A stretch of 64,000 bases of DNA. Source: Pseudomonas sp. MIACH. GTDB lineage: Bacteria; Pseudomonadota; Gammaproteobacteria; Pseudomonadales; Pseudomonadaceae. Shown piece by piece: positions 15,563-25,754 of the stretch. The stretch is taken from the NCBI RefSeq assembly GCF_001269925.1, contig NZ_LHVO01000066.1, positions 1 to 64,000 of the forward strand. Reading direction: 5' to 3'. Numbering within the stretch: the stretch's first letter is position 1; each line of letters opens with the position of its first letter. The position numbers were made by a program, and so were the translations under genes. The notes beneath the pieces were generated by a model. The model had not been told where the DNA came from and did no database searches. It saw only the letters and a list, made by a program, of their open reading frames with translations.

Positions 15563-17383
15563 GTGATCGAAAATCTACGTAACATCGCCATCATTGCTCA
15601 CGTTGACCATGGTAAAACCACCCTGGTAGACAAACTCCTGCGTCAATCCGGCACCCTGGAGCGCAACGAGCTCAACGACGAGCGCGTGATGGACTCCAAC
15701 GACCAGGAAAAAGAGCGCGGTATTACCATCCTGGCTAAAAACACCGCTATCAACTGGAACGGCTACCACATCAACATCGTGGATACCCCGGGCCACGCCG
15801 ACTTCGGCGGCGAAGTAGAACGCGTAATGTCGATGGTTGACTCCGTTCTGCTGCTGGTTGACGCTCAAGACGGCCCTATGCCGCAAACCCGTTTCGTGAC
15901 CAAGAAGGCTTTCGAAGCCGGCCTGCGTCCGATCGTGTGCATCAACAAGGTTGACCGTCCAGGCGCGCGTCCGGACTGGGTTCTGGACCAGATCTTCGAC
16001 CTGTTCGACAACCTGGGTGCCACCGAAGAGCAACTTGATTTCCAAGTGATCTACGCTTCGGCCCTGAACGGTATTGCCGGTCTGGAACACACCGCCATGG
16101 CGGAAGACATGACCCCGCTGTACCAGGCGATCGTTGACCACGTTCCACCACCGAAGGTTGACCGTGAAGGCCCGTTCCAGATGCAAATCTCGGCACTGGA
16201 CTACAACAGCTTCCTGGGTGTTATCGGCGTTGGCCGTATCGCCCGTGGTAGCGTCAAGCCGAACACCCCGGTTGTCGCTATCGGCGCCGACGGCAAGAAG
16301 CGTAACGGTCGTATCCTGAAGCTGATGGGTCACCACGGCCTGCACCGCATCGACGTTGAAGAAGCCTTCGCCGGCGACATCGTGTGCGTCAGTGGTATGG
16401 ACTCGCTGTTCATCTCCGACACCCTGTGCCAGCCGGACACTGTCGAGGCGATGAAGCCTCTGACCGTCGACGAGCCAACCGTTTCCATGACCTTCCAGGT
16501 AAACGACTCGCCTTTCTGCGGTAAAGAAGGCAAGTTCGTGACTTCCCGTAACATCAAGGAACGTCTGGACAAAGAGCTGCTGTACAACGTTGCACTGCGC
16601 GTTGAAGAAGGCGACTCGGCTGACAAGTTCAAGGTTTCCGGCCGTGGTGAGCTGCACCTCTCGGTACTGATCGAAACCATGCGTCGCGAAGGCTTCGAAA
16701 TGGGCGTTGGTCGTCCTGAAGTGATCATCCGTACTGTTGACGGCGTGAAGCAGGAACCGTTCGAAAACGTCACCATCGACACCCCTGAAGAATCCCAGGG
16801 CAAGGTCATGGAAGAGATGGGCCTGCGTAAGGGCGACCTGACCAACATGGTGCCGGATGGCAAAGGCCGTGTGCGTCTGGAATACAACATCCCTGCTCGT
16901 GGTCTGATCGGTTTCCGTAACCAGTTCCTGACCCTGACCAACGGCGCTGGCATCCTGACCTCGATCTTCGATCGCTACGACACCATGAAGTCCGGCGACA
17001 TGTCCGGCCGTCAGAACGGTGTTCTGGTATCGGTAGAAACCGGCAAGGCACTGACCTACTCCCTGGAAACCCTCCAGGCGCGTGGCAAGCTGTTCGTTGA
17101 ACACGGTCAAGAGATCTACAACGGTCAGATCGTTGGTCTGAACAGCCGTGACAACGACATGGGCGTCAACCCAACCAAAGGCAAGAAGCTCGACAACATG
17201 CGTGCTTCGGGTAAAGACGAAACCATCGCCCTGGTTCCACCTGTTCGCTTCACCCTGGAACAGGCCCTGGAATTCATCCAGGACGACGAGCTGTGCGAAG
17301 TGACGCCTAAGTCGATCCGCCTGCGTAAGAAGATCCTGGACGAAGGCGAGCGTACCCGCGCTGCCAAGAAAGCCAAGAACTGA
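15563..17383 (+). CDS. typA: Ribosome-associated GTPase TypA/BipA
   Basis: A 606-residue translational GTPase related to EF-G and LepA that helps ribosome assembly and growth under stress. It starts with GTG. The G domain shows AHVDHGKTTL (12-21), RGITI in switch I, DTPGHADF and NKVD. EF-Tu-like domain II, two alpha/beta domains (GRGELHLSVLIE marks one) and the BipA-specific C-terminal domain follow. Length matches the family. It stands alone about 140 nt after thiI and ends before a strong terminator. Confidence 0.97.
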   Translation: MIENLRNIAIIAHVDHGKTTLVDKLLRQSGTLERNELNDERVMDSNDQEKERGITILAKNTAINWNGYHINIVDTPGHADFGGEVERVMSMVDSVLLLVDAQDGPMPQTRFVTKKAFEAGLRPIVCINKVDRPGARPDWVLDQIFDLFDNLGATEEQLDFQVIYASALNGIAGLEHTAMAEDMTPLYQAIVDHVPPPKVDREGPFQMQISALDYNSFLGVIGVGRIARGSVKPNTPVVAIGADGKKRNGRILKLMGHHGLHRIDVEEAFAGDIVCVSGMDSLFISDTLCQPDTVEAMKPLTVDEPTVSMTFQVNDSPFCGKEGKFVTSRNIKERLDKELLYNVALRVEEGDSADKFKVSGRGELHLSVLIETMRREGFEMGVGRPEVIIRTVDGVKQEPFENVTIDTPEESQGKVMEEMGLRKGDLTNMVPDGKGRVRLEYNIPARGLIGFRNQFLTLTNGAGILTSIFDRYDTMKSGDMSGRQNGVLVSVETGKALTYSLETLQARGKLFVEHGQEIYNGQIVGLNSRDNDMGVNPTKGKKLDNMRASGKDETIALVPPVRFTLEQALEFIQDDELCEVTPKSIRLRKKILDEGERTRAAKKAKN

Positions 17384-17401
17384 GTTAACTCAGGCTGAAT
17401 G

Positions 17402-17440
17402 AAAAACGCCCCCGGTCGAAAGGCCGGGGGCGTTTTTTTA
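17402..17440 (+). terminator. Rho-independent terminator of typA
   Basis: AACGCCCCCGG / CCGGGGGCGTT hairpin with a short loop, followed by seven T residues, 19 nt past the typA stop. The A-run on the other side could serve the convergent YkgJ gene. Confidence 0.9.
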
Positions 17441-17508
17441 TGTCTGCAGTTTTGGTGGTGGCTGTACTGGCCTCATCGGGGGCCCTTGAGAGCCCCACAA
17501 AATCCGGA

Positions 17509-17943
17509 TCAGAACTTGTCGAGGGTCTTGAACTTAGTCTCGCGCACCACTTCCTTCGGCTTATACGCGCAATACCCAGGCCGCGGCCCGATTTTCGGGT
17601 GGTTGCGGCAAGTATCCGGGCGCTTGTCATAAATAGTGCAGAAGCGCGTCTTACGATCCAGGTACAGGCAATCGTTGTTGCTCATGCGCTGCAGGGTAAA
17701 AATCTCGGATTTGTTGTTGTAGCGCTCGACGATGCCTTCCTTCTGCAAGCGCTTGGCGATGTTCTTCGGCGGGTCGCCACGCTCGAATTCATCGACGATG
17801 CCAATGCGGATCAGGTCCTTGATCTTCACCTCGACCGGCAGCGTGCAGCAGCTGGACACGCAGCCACCGCACATATGGGCGGAATATTTCTGCCACGTTT
17901 CGAGACGGTCAAGTTCCGCGGCGGCGATCAGTTGAGGCTTCAT
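17509..17943 (-). CDS. YkgJ family cysteine-cluster protein
   Basis: A 144-residue cytoplasmic protein rich in Cys. MCGGCVSSCC at 24-33 gives a CxxCxxxCC cluster, and three further Cys follow in NNDCLYL, RFCTIY and DTCRNHP, with one more in PGYCAY. This is the zinc/iron-chelating UPF0153 (YkgJ) layout. The biochemical role is unknown. The start at 17943 (MKPQLIAAAEL) is preferred over an upstream in-frame ATG because the family-like sequence begins there. It converges with typA. Confidence 0.85.
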   Translation of the reverse strand: MKPQLIAAAELDRLETWQKYSAHMCGGCVSSCCTLPVEVKIKDLIRIGIVDEFERGDPPKNIAKRLQKEGIVERYNNKSEIFTLQRMSNNDCLYLDRKTRFCTIYDKRPDTCRNHPKIGPRPGYCAYKPKEVVRETKFKTLDKF

Positions 17944-18182
17944 CAGGGTTCCAAAAGGTAGGGCTGTATCCGGGCGCGCGATCATACCGGGATTGGTGGT
18001 TTTTTGAACAATATTTTGCGAATTTCAGCTTAAAGGCCAGAACCTGGGCTGATTGGGCACGACCCCTGCATCAAATGCCTGCAAAGGTGAATGAGTTAAA
18101 AAACTGCCGAACCAGAGCGTCTACCGTCTGTCAGACCGACTAGGCTCTAGCAACTCCTTCAATCTCGCCCGAGGTCACACCG

Positions 18183-20633
18183 ATGTCTCAGGAACCGCTT
18201 GCACGAGAAGCAGAGGTAGCCGCATTCCGCGATGCTGTCTTGACCAAACTCACCTACGCGGTGGGCAAAGACCCGGACCATGCCTTCGACCATGACTGGT
18301 TCGAAGCCATTGCCCTGGCCGCCCGCGACCAGATGGTCGACCACTGGATGGACCACACCAGGCGTATCTACCGCAAAGGCCAGAAACGGGTTTATTACCT
18401 GTCCCTGGAGTTCCTGATCGGCCGCCTGCTCTACGACAGCCTGAGTAACCTCGGTGTGCTGGAGATCGCTCGCGAAGCGCTGTCTGAACTCGGGGTGGAC
18501 CTCGAACGCATCCGTCTGCTGGAGCCCGATGCGGCGCTCGGCAACGGTGGCCTCGGCCGCCTGGCGGCGTGCTTTATGGAAAGCATGTCGACCTTGGGCA
18601 TCGCCGGCCATGGTTATGGCATTCGTTATGAACACGGCTTGTTCCGCCAGGCCATCGTCGATGGCTGGCAACAGGAGCAGACCGAACGCTGGCTGGATTT
18701 CGGCAACCCGTGGGAGTTCGAACGGGCCGAGGTGATTTACCCCATCGGCTTTGGCGGCAGCGTCGAAACCTTGCCGGATGCTTCCGGCAAGCTGATCCAG
18801 GTGTGGACGCCCAGCGAAACCGTGCGTGCCGTTGCCTACGACACCCCGGTGGTCGGTTGGCGCGGCGCCAGCGTGAATACCTTGCGTCTGTGGCGCGCCC
18901 GGGCGGTGGAAGATCTGCACCTGGAGCGCTTCAACGCCGGTGACCACTTGGGCGCCGTCGCCGAAGTGGCCCGCGCCGAGAGCATCTCCCGAGTGCTTTA
19001 CCCCGCCGACAGCACCGAAGCGGGGCAGGAGCTGCGGCTGCGCCAGGAATACTTCTTCGTCGCCGCCTCCTTGCAAGACCTGTTGCGTCGCCACAAGAAC
19101 ATGCACGGCTCGGTCCTCAGCCTGGGCGAGCACGCAGCGATCCAGCTCAACGACACCCACCCCTCGATCGCCGTGGCCGAGTTGATGCGTCAGTTGGTCG
19201 ACCTGCACGACATTCCGTGGGAAGCCGCGTGGGATGTCACCGTCGAAACCCTGTCGTACACCAACCACACCTTGTTGCCCGAGGCCCTGGAAACCTGGCC
19301 TGTAGGCCTGATGGAACGCATGCTGCCCCGGCACATGCAGATCATCTACCTGATCAACGCCCAGCACATCGATTCGCTGCGGGCCAAGGGCATCCACGAT
19401 TTCGACGTACTGCGCGCCGTCTCGCTGATCGAAGAAGACAACGGCCGCCGTGTGCGCATGGGTAACCTGGCGTTCCTCGGCTCCCACAGCGTCAACGGCG
19501 TATCGGGTTTGCACACCCAGTTGATGCGCAGCACCGTGTTCTCCGAACTGCACAAGCTCTACCCGGAGCGCATCAACAACAAAACCAACGGCATTACCTT
19601 CCGCCGCTGGCTGTACCAGGCCAACCCCAAGCTCACCGAAATGCTGGTGGAAGCTTTGGGGCCGGACATTCTCGACACCATGGAAACCCGCCTGGGCGAG
19701 CTGGAAACCTTCGCCGAGAAACAGGCCTTCCGCAAAGCCTTCGCCGACCAGCGTCTGCACAGCAAGCGTGCGCTGGCCGAGATCATCCACGAGCGCCTGG
19801 GCATTTCGGTGAACCCGGCGGCGATGTTCGACGTGCAGGTCAAGCGTATCCACGAATACAAACGCCAACTGCTCAACCTGCTGCACACCGTGGCGCTGTA
19901 CCAGGCAATCCGCGCCGAGCCGGGCACCGACTGGGTGCCACGGGTGAAGATCTTCGCGGGCAAGGCGGCGGCCAGTTATCACCAGGCCAAGTTGATCATT
20001 AAGCTGACCAACGACATCGCGCGCACCGTCAACAACGACCCGACCGTACGCGGCTTGCTCAAGGTGGTGTTCCTGCCCAACTACAACGTCAGCCTGGCGG
20101 AAAGCATCATCCCGGCGGCGGACTTGTCCGAGCAGATCTCCACCGCCGGCTTTGAAGCATCGGGCACCAGTAACATGAAGTTCGGCCTCAACGGCGCGCT
20201 GACCATCGGCACCATGGACGGCGCCAACGTGGAGATGCACGAGCGCGTGGGGGCCGATCACATGTTTATCTTCGGCCTCAGTGCGCAGCAGGTCGAGGCG
20301 CGTAAACATGCCGGTGAGTTCAACGCCGGGCCGGACATTGCGGCCTCCCATCGTCTGAACGACGTGCTGCAAGCGATTCGGGGCGGGGTGTTCTCGCCGG
20401 ATGATCCGGGCCGCTATGTGGGCTTGATCGACGGGCTGATCGACTACGACCGCTTCCTGGTCTGCGCCGACTTCGATTCCTACTGGGATGCCCAGGCGCG
20501 GGTCGAAGCGCATTGGCATGATTCCAAGGCGTGGTGGCGTTCGGCGGTGCTCAACACCGCGCGCATGGGCTGGTTCTCCTCGGACCGGACGATTCGCGAG
20601 TACGCCACTGAAATCTGGAAAGCCCTCGACTAG
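18183..20633 (+). CDS. glgP: Glycogen/alpha-glucan phosphorylase
   Basis: An 816-residue PLP enzyme releasing glucose-1-phosphate from glycogen or maltodextrin. Visible motifs are ALGNGGLGRLAACF in the N-terminal half, NDTHPSIAVAELMR, and the PLP lysine in SGTSNMKFGLNG near 673. Length is normal for bacterial phosphorylases. No other glycogen gene is next to it in this window. The ATG at 18183 is preceded by a weak GAGG. A REP doublet directly follows the stop. Confidence 0.95.
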   Translation: MSQEPLAREAEVAAFRDAVLTKLTYAVGKDPDHAFDHDWFEAIALAARDQMVDHWMDHTRRIYRKGQKRVYYLSLEFLIGRLLYDSLSNLGVLEIAREALSELGVDLERIRLLEPDAALGNGGLGRLAACFMESMSTLGIAGHGYGIRYEHGLFRQAIVDGWQQEQTERWLDFGNPWEFERAEVIYPIGFGGSVETLPDASGKLIQVWTPSETVRAVAYDTPVVGWRGASVNTLRLWRARAVEDLHLERFNAGDHLGAVAEVARAESISRVLYPADSTEAGQELRLRQEYFFVAASLQDLLRRHKNMHGSVLSLGEHAAIQLNDTHPSIAVAELMRQLVDLHDIPWEAAWDVTVETLSYTNHTLLPEALETWPVGLMERMLPRHMQIIYLINAQHIDSLRAKGIHDFDVLRAVSLIEEDNGRRVRMGNLAFLGSHSVNGVSGLHTQLMRSTVFSELHKLYPERINNKTNGITFRRWLYQANPKLTEMLVEALGPDILDTMETRLGELETFAEKQAFRKAFADQRLHSKRALAEIIHERLGISVNPAAMFDVQVKRIHEYKRQLLNLLHTVALYQAIRAEPGTDWVPRVKIFAGKAAASYHQAKLIIKLTNDIARTVNNDPTVRGLLKVVFLPNYNVSLAESIIPAADLSEQISTAGFEASGTSNMKFGLNGALTIGTMDGANVEMHERVGADHMFIFGLSAQQVEARKHAGEFNAGPDIAASHRLNDVLQAIRGGVFSPDDPGRYVGLIDGLIDYDRFLVCADFDSYWDAQARVEAHWHDSKAWWRSAVLNTARMGWFSSDRTIREYATEIWKALD

Positions 20634-20638
20634 ATCTA

Positions 20639-20740
20639 CTGTAGGAGCGAGCTTGCTCGCGAAAAACGCCAACGATAACGCGTGCTTTCTGATTTAACGC
20701 GGTATCTTTGCGTTCTTCGCGAGCAAGCTCGCTCCTACAG
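20639..20740. repeat. REP doublet, TGTAGGAGCGAGCTTGCTCGC type
   Basis: Inverted arms CTGTAGGAGCGAGCTTGCTCG and GAGCAAGCTCGCTCCTACAG with about 60 nt between them. This is a different REP subfamily from the GTGGGAGG type. It begins 5 nt after the glgP stop and ends just before the next gene, so it probably acts as the glgP terminator or mRNA stabiliser. Confidence 0.9.
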
Positions 20741-20766
20741 CACGGTTTGTTTAGGGAATATCGACC

Positions 20767-23700
20767 ATGCAATGGATTTTCATGCTGATTGGTCTGGTGC
20801 TCGGCTGGACGCTCGATGAGTCGTTCTACGATGCGGGCATCGGTGCGCTGTTGGGGTTGGGCATTGGCCAGGCGATTCGCCTGTCGAAGCTGGCGACCCA
20901 GGCGCAGCAGCAGGCTGCTCAGTTGGAAACCACGCAGAAGGCTTTGATTGCCCTCGGTGAGCGCCTGCGGCAACTGGAAGTGCCCACGCCGCCAAGCCCT
21001 GTCATCGTCGAAACGCCTGCCCCTGAGCCGGCACCGGTCGCCAAGGCGCCAGAACTGGTGTGGGAGCTGCCGGCTGAATTGGCGCCTGTCGCGATGGTCG
21101 CCGAACCGAGCCAACCACTGCCGGACGACGTCTGGGCGCCTGCCCCGATGCCTGCTCCGACCCCTCGTCCGCCTCAAGAGCCTGCCGCTCCCCGTGGCCC
21201 CAACCTGATCGAACGCGCCATCAGCGGCGCACGCAATTGGCTGTTGGGTGGTAACACTGTGCTGCGTGTCGGCGTGGTGCTGTTGTTCCTCGGCCTTGCC
21301 TTCCTGCTGCGCTACGCCACCGAAGGCATGGTGGTGCCGATCGAGCTGCGTTACGCCGGCGTTGCTGCGGCAGCCCTTGGTTTGCTGGGCCTGGGCTGGT
21401 GGCTGCGGCTGCGCAACAGCAACTACGGCTTGATGCTGCAAGGCACCGGGATCGCGGTGCTGTACCTGACGGTGTTTGCTGCGATGCGCCTGCACCCGTT
21501 GATCGACCCGAGCGCGGCGCTGGGCCTGCTGGTGGCGGTCACGGTGTTCTCGGCGATCCTGGCGATTACCCAGGATGCGTTGGGACTGGCCTGTGCGGCA
21601 GCGCTCGGCGGCTTCGCGGCGCCGATCCTCACGTCGACCGGCGCCGGCAACCATGTCGCGCTGTTCAGTTATTTTGCCCTGCTCAACGCCGGTATCCTTG
21701 CCATCGCCTGGTTCAAGGCCTGGCGCTTGCTCAACCTGATCGGCTTTGTCGGCACCTTCGGTATCGGCTTTGCCTGGGGCATGCGCTCCTACACGCCGGA
21801 ACTGCTGTGGAGTACCGAGCCGTTCCTGATCCTGTTTTTCCTGATGTACCTGGCTATCGGCCTGTTGTTCGCCAGGCGCAAGTTGCGGGAGATGGGCGAC
21901 GCGCCCGAAGGCCGTGATGCGTTGTTGCGCTGGTCGGCATCCAAAGGCGACTACGTCGACGGCAGCATGCTGTTCGGCCCGCCGCTGGTGGGGTTTGGCC
22001 TGCAGTTCGCGCTGGTGCAGCACCTTGAGTTCGCCGCGGCGTTCAGCGCGCTGGGCCTGGGCATCCTCTACATGGGCCTGGCCCGCGTGCTCAGTGGTGG
22101 GCGCGCTTTGCTGCTGGCGGAAACCTGCCTGGCCTTGGGCGTGATCTTTGCCAGCCTGGCGATTCCCCTGGGCCTCGATGCGCGCTGGACTGCTGCGGCG
22201 TGGGCCGTGGAAGGCGCCGGAATCTTCTGGCTCGGCCTGCGCCAGCAACGGCCATTGGCGCGCGCCTTTGGCCTGTTGCTGCAATTGGGTTCGGCGCTGG
22301 CGTTTCTCAGTGAATTGCGCATCGGCGAACACACGTTGCTGGATGGGGCGCCTTTGGGGGCGCTGTTGCTGGGCGCGGCGTTGCTGTTCAGCTTTGACCA
22401 ACTGCGCAAGGCCTCGACGGAGCAGGCGGCAGAGTGGGAGCGCAAGGGCCTGCCGGTTCTGGCCAGCCTCGGCCTGATCTTCGTGTACCTGCTCGCGCCG
22501 CTGCTGTTGCTGACTCAAGGCACCGCGATCAGTTGGGCGCTCGCCGGTCTGGCGACACTGTTTATCGGCTTGCGGATTGGCTCGCGCACCTTCCTGTTCA
22601 CGGCGTTTGCCGTGCAACTGCTGGGTGGGGCGTTGTTCCTGCTGCGCTTGCAAGGCGGTGACTCGGCGGCGGTATTCAATGCAGGCTGGAGCGGCTTGCT
22701 CACCGCCTCGTTGATCGGCCTGGCGTTGATCGGCGGCATGCTGCTGGCGGCCCGCGACGATATGGTGCGCAGCGATGTGCGCCTGTTGCGTGGGCTGTCC
22801 GTGGTGCTGCTGGCCGGGTTGGTGCTGATCAATCTCGCCGTATTGTTTGTACTGCCATGGGAAAGCGCCAGTGGTGTGTGGGCAGCCAGTGGGTTGTTGA
22901 TCATCTGGCTGAGCCTGTACCTGCAACAGCGCGTCAGTTTCGTGTTCGGGTTGCTGCTGCAGGTGATCGGCGGCGCCTCGTTCCTGCTAGCGGTGCCGGA
23001 GCTGCTCGGGCCCCTGACCAGCGAAGGTTTGCGTCCGCTGGGACATAGCGGTTTCTGGACACCGATGGTGTTGGGCCTGGCCGCCTTGGTCGGCGCCTGG
23101 CGCTTGCAACGTGAGCCCCATGCGCCGGTGTTTGCCGTACTCAAGCTGCAACGCCTGTCTGACCTGCTGCTGGTGTGGGGCGCGGCGTGGTGGGCGTTGG
23201 CGCTGATCGCTGAAGTGCTGCGGTTTGTTCCCGATGAGCTCCAGGGGCCGTTCCTGCTGGGCATTGCGGCGGTCAGCGTGGCGATCTGGGCGTTGCTCGC
23301 GACGCGGCTGCGCTGGGCCTCGCTGGGCGTGCTCTGCACCGTGTTGATGCCGGCGGCGGGGATGGTATTGCTGGTGTCTGCACATAATTATTACCACCCG
23401 GCAGCGCACTATGGCTGGCTGGCCTGGTTGGCGGTGTTCGGGGTGCATTTCATCGCGCTGCGGCGTTTGGCAACGGTGGCGCCGGCCACCGTCCTGAGCG
23501 TTGCTCACGTGTTGGGTTGCTGGATGTTGATCGGCGTATTGGCGTTGGAGTTGCGTTACGGCCTGTTGTTGCTGTCGAGCGAATACAACGCCTGGCGCTG
23601 GCTGGGCTGGGCGATCCTGCCAAGTCTGTACCTGGTGCTGGCTGCTGCACCGCGCAACTGGCCGTGGCCGGTGTCGGCGTATCCACGGGAATATCGAGTG

Positions 23701-24294
23701 TTGGCGGCGCTGCCCTTGGCGGTGCTGATGCTGGGCTGGTTCTGGCTGGCGAATACCTTCAGCGACGGCACCGCCAAGCCATTGCCGTATGTGCCGCTGC
23801 TCAACCCGCTGGACCTCGGTTTGCTGTTTGCGCTGCTGGGCGTGTACCTGTGGTCGCGCAGCGTGGCGCCGCAGCGAGGGCCGCGTGCTGAATTGATCGC
23901 CCAGGGCATCGCCGGTGTTTCGCTGTTCGCGTTCTTTACGGCACTGGTGATGCGCACCGCCCACCACTGGGGCGGCGTGCCGTTCCATCTGGATGCGTTG
24001 CTGGAATCGATGCTCGTACAGGCCGGCCTGTCGATTGTCTGGACCCTGATAGCCCTCGGCCTGATGATCGGCGGCCACCTGCGCCATCGCCGCGAAGTGT
24101 GGCTGATCGGCGCGGCGTTGATCGCGGTAGTGGTGGCCAAGCTGTTCTTTGTCGAGTTGAGCAACCGTGGCGGCCTGGCGCGGATCGTGTCGTTTATCGG
24201 CGTGGGCGGGTTGTTGCTGGTGGTGGGCTACTTTGCGCCGCTGCCGCCCAAGCGTGCCGAACCTGTATTGGAAACTGAAGGAGCATCCTCTTGA
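20767..24294 (+). CDS. DUF2339 multi-spanning membrane protein
   Basis: An 1175-residue inner-membrane protein. A short N-terminal membrane segment or GxxxG-like helix (about 5-40) is followed by a Gln-rich coiled coil (about 40-70), a Pro/Ala linker (about 75-140), and then more than 20 hydrophobic segments to the end. This is the DUF2339 layout. Function is not known; the size and the absence of catalytic motifs suggest a structural or transport scaffold. The stop overlaps the TTG start of the DUF3999 gene, so the two are translationally coupled and probably act together. Confidence 0.85.
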   Translation: MQWIFMLIGLVLGWTLDESFYDAGIGALLGLGIGQAIRLSKLATQAQQQAAQLETTQKALIALGERLRQLEVPTPPSPVIVETPAPEPAPVAKAPELVWELPAELAPVAMVAEPSQPLPDDVWAPAPMPAPTPRPPQEPAAPRGPNLIERAISGARNWLLGGNTVLRVGVVLLFLGLAFLLRYATEGMVVPIELRYAGVAAAALGLLGLGWWLRLRNSNYGLMLQGTGIAVLYLTVFAAMRLHPLIDPSAALGLLVAVTVFSAILAITQDALGLACAAALGGFAAPILTSTGAGNHVALFSYFALLNAGILAIAWFKAWRLLNLIGFVGTFGIGFAWGMRSYTPELLWSTEPFLILFFLMYLAIGLLFARRKLREMGDAPEGRDALLRWSASKGDYVDGSMLFGPPLVGFGLQFALVQHLEFAAAFSALGLGILYMGLARVLSGGRALLLAETCLALGVIFASLAIPLGLDARWTAAAWAVEGAGIFWLGLRQQRPLARAFGLLLQLGSALAFLSELRIGEHTLLDGAPLGALLLGAALLFSFDQLRKASTEQAAEWERKGLPVLASLGLIFVYLLAPLLLLTQGTAISWALAGLATLFIGLRIGSRTFLFTAFAVQLLGGALFLLRLQGGDSAAVFNAGWSGLLTASLIGLALIGGMLLAARDDMVRSDVRLLRGLSVVLLAGLVLINLAVLFVLPWESASGVWAASGLLIIWLSLYLQQRVSFVFGLLLQVIGGASFLLAVPELLGPLTSEGLRPLGHSGFWTPMVLGLAALVGAWRLQREPHAPVFAVLKLQRLSDLLLVWGAAWWALALIAEVLRFVPDELQGPFLLGIAAVSVAIWALLATRLRWASLGVLCTVLMPAAGMVLLVSAHNYYHPAAHYGWLAWLAVFGVHFIALRRLATVAPATVLSVAHVLGCWMLIGVLALELRYGLLLLSSEYNAWRWLGWAILPSLYLVLAAAPRNWPWPVSAYPREYRVLAALPLAVLMLGWFWLANTFSDGTAKPLPYVPLLNPLDLGLLFALLGVYLWSRSVAPQRGPRAELIAQGIAGVSLFAFFTALVMRTAHHWGGVPFHLDALLESMLVQAGLSIVWTLIALGLMIGGHLRHRREVWLIGAALIAVVVAKLFFVELSNRGGLARIVSFIGVGGLLLVVGYFAPLPPKRAEPVLETEGASS

Positions 24295-25646
24295 TCGGTA
24301 AGTTGAGCGTGGTCGTGCTGGGCATGTGTACGACGTTGTCGGTGTGGGCCCAGGAAACGCCGGCCGACTTCAGCAGCCAGGTGCCCCTGAGCGTCAGCGG
24401 CAACGGCCCCTGGTATCGCCTTGAGTTGCCCTTGGCCGTGCAACTGAATGCGCGCCAGGCTGACCTCAGCGATGTGCGCGTGTTTAACGCTGCCGGTGAA
24501 CCCCAGGCCTACGCGCTGTCGCGTCAAGCGTCGCAACGCACCGAAAGTCGTGAAGTCACCGACGTGAAGTGGTTCCCGCTGTACGCCGCCGACACCCAGG
24601 CAACCTTGCCCGGTGTGGTGATGAAAACCACGGCCGAAGGCACCCTGGTGGAAATCAAACCCTCCACCGCCGCGAAGCCGGGCAAGCAGGTGCTGCGCGG
24701 CTGGGTGCTCGACGCCAGTAAGATCAAGGCGCCGTTGCAGCAACTGAGCCTGGACTGGAGTCGCGAGCAAGAGGGCTTCCAGCGCTTCAGCATTGAAGCC
24801 AGTGATGACTTGCAGCACTGGCAATCCTGGGGGGATGGGCAAGTGGCGCGTTTGTCGTTTGCCGACGAGCGGGTCGAGCAGCATGACGTCAGTTTGCCGG
24901 GTCAATCCGCCCGTTACCTGCGCCTGGTGTGGAAGGGGCAAGCGGCGCCGTTGCTGACCTCGGCCAAGTTGGCCAGTGCAACCAGCAGCAGCCTGCCGCT
25001 GCCTTTGGTGTGGTCGCCGCCGCTCTCGGGCACGCGGCTCAAGGCGGGTGAGTACAGCTGGAAATTACCCACAGGCCTGAGCGTCGAACGTTTGCGTATC
25101 GAGTTGAAGCAGCCGAATACGCTGGCGCCGGTGACCCTGGCGGGGCGACGTGACAGCAATCAAGCCTGGCAGCCGTTGAGCAACGGTTTGCTGTATCGCC
25201 TGACCCAGAATGGCCAGGACGTGGTGCAGGACGAATTGCAGCTGCCCGGCCAGACGGTCACCGAACTCAAGTTGCAGGTCGACGAGCGTGGCGGCGGCCT
25301 TGGCGCCGAAGCGCCGGCCCTGCACTTTGCGGTGCGCGCCACGCAGTTGGTGTTCCTGGCGCGGGGCGAGCCGCCGTTCACGCTGGCGCTGGGGAATGCC
25401 TCGGCGAAGGCGGCGAACCTGCCTTTGTCGACGCTGATCCCCGATTACACCGCCGAACGCCTCAACACGTTGGGGCAGGCCAAGGTGGCCGGGGCCGTCG
25501 CTGTCACCTCGCCTGCCGTCGCAGCCACTGTCGACAGCGGGACGAACTGGAAAAAACTCGGGCTCTGGGCCGTGTTATTGCTCGGCGTGGCGGCACTGGG
25601 CGCCATGGCCTACAGTTTGCTGCGCAAGCCACCGGCGGCACGTTAA
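24291..25646 (+). CDS. DUF3999 exported protein
   Basis: A 451-residue protein with a signal peptide (residues about 1-20, ending SVWAQ), a long beta-rich periplasmic region and a single C-terminal membrane helix (about 420-442, LGLWAVLLLGVAALGAMAYSLL) followed by a basic tail. It starts with TTG overlapping the DUF2339 stop (TTGA), with AAGGAGC upstream. The topology would place its large domain in the periplasm beside the DUF2339 channel-like partner. No enzymatic motif is visible. Confidence 0.8.
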   Translation: MIGKLSVVVLGMCTTLSVWAQETPADFSSQVPLSVSGNGPWYRLELPLAVQLNARQADLSDVRVFNAAGEPQAYALSRQASQRTESREVTDVKWFPLYAADTQATLPGVVMKTTAEGTLVEIKPSTAAKPGKQVLRGWVLDASKIKAPLQQLSLDWSREQEGFQRFSIEASDDLQHWQSWGDGQVARLSFADERVEQHDVSLPGQSARYLRLVWKGQAAPLLTSAKLASATSSSLPLPLVWSPPLSGTRLKAGEYSWKLPTGLSVERLRIELKQPNTLAPVTLAGRRDSNQAWQPLSNGLLYRLTQNGQDVVQDELQLPGQTVTELKLQVDERGGGLGAEAPALHFAVRATQLVFLARGEPPFTLALGNASAKAANLPLSTLIPDYTAERLNTLGQAKVAGAVAVTSPAVAATVDSGTNWKKLGLWAVLLLGVAALGAMAYSLLRKPPAAR

Positions 25647-25754
25647 ATAAAGTCCATGAACTCTATTGGGTTTAAATCCTCTGATAGGAGGAAATACGCC
25701 CCGACTCGCGTTAAACTGCGCGGGTTTTTAGCCCCCCCTTCATCGGAGCCTTCC

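Noticed and set aside
18159..20672. 837-codon minus-strand frame opposite glgP
   Set aside because: Mirror of glgP, whose conserved motifs are clear on the plus strand. The antisense translation has no family features.
20551..22926. 791-codon minus-strand frame, very Gln/Arg-rich
   Set aside because: Antisense of the DUF2339 gene; the Gln/Arg bias reflects Leu/Ala codons read backwards.
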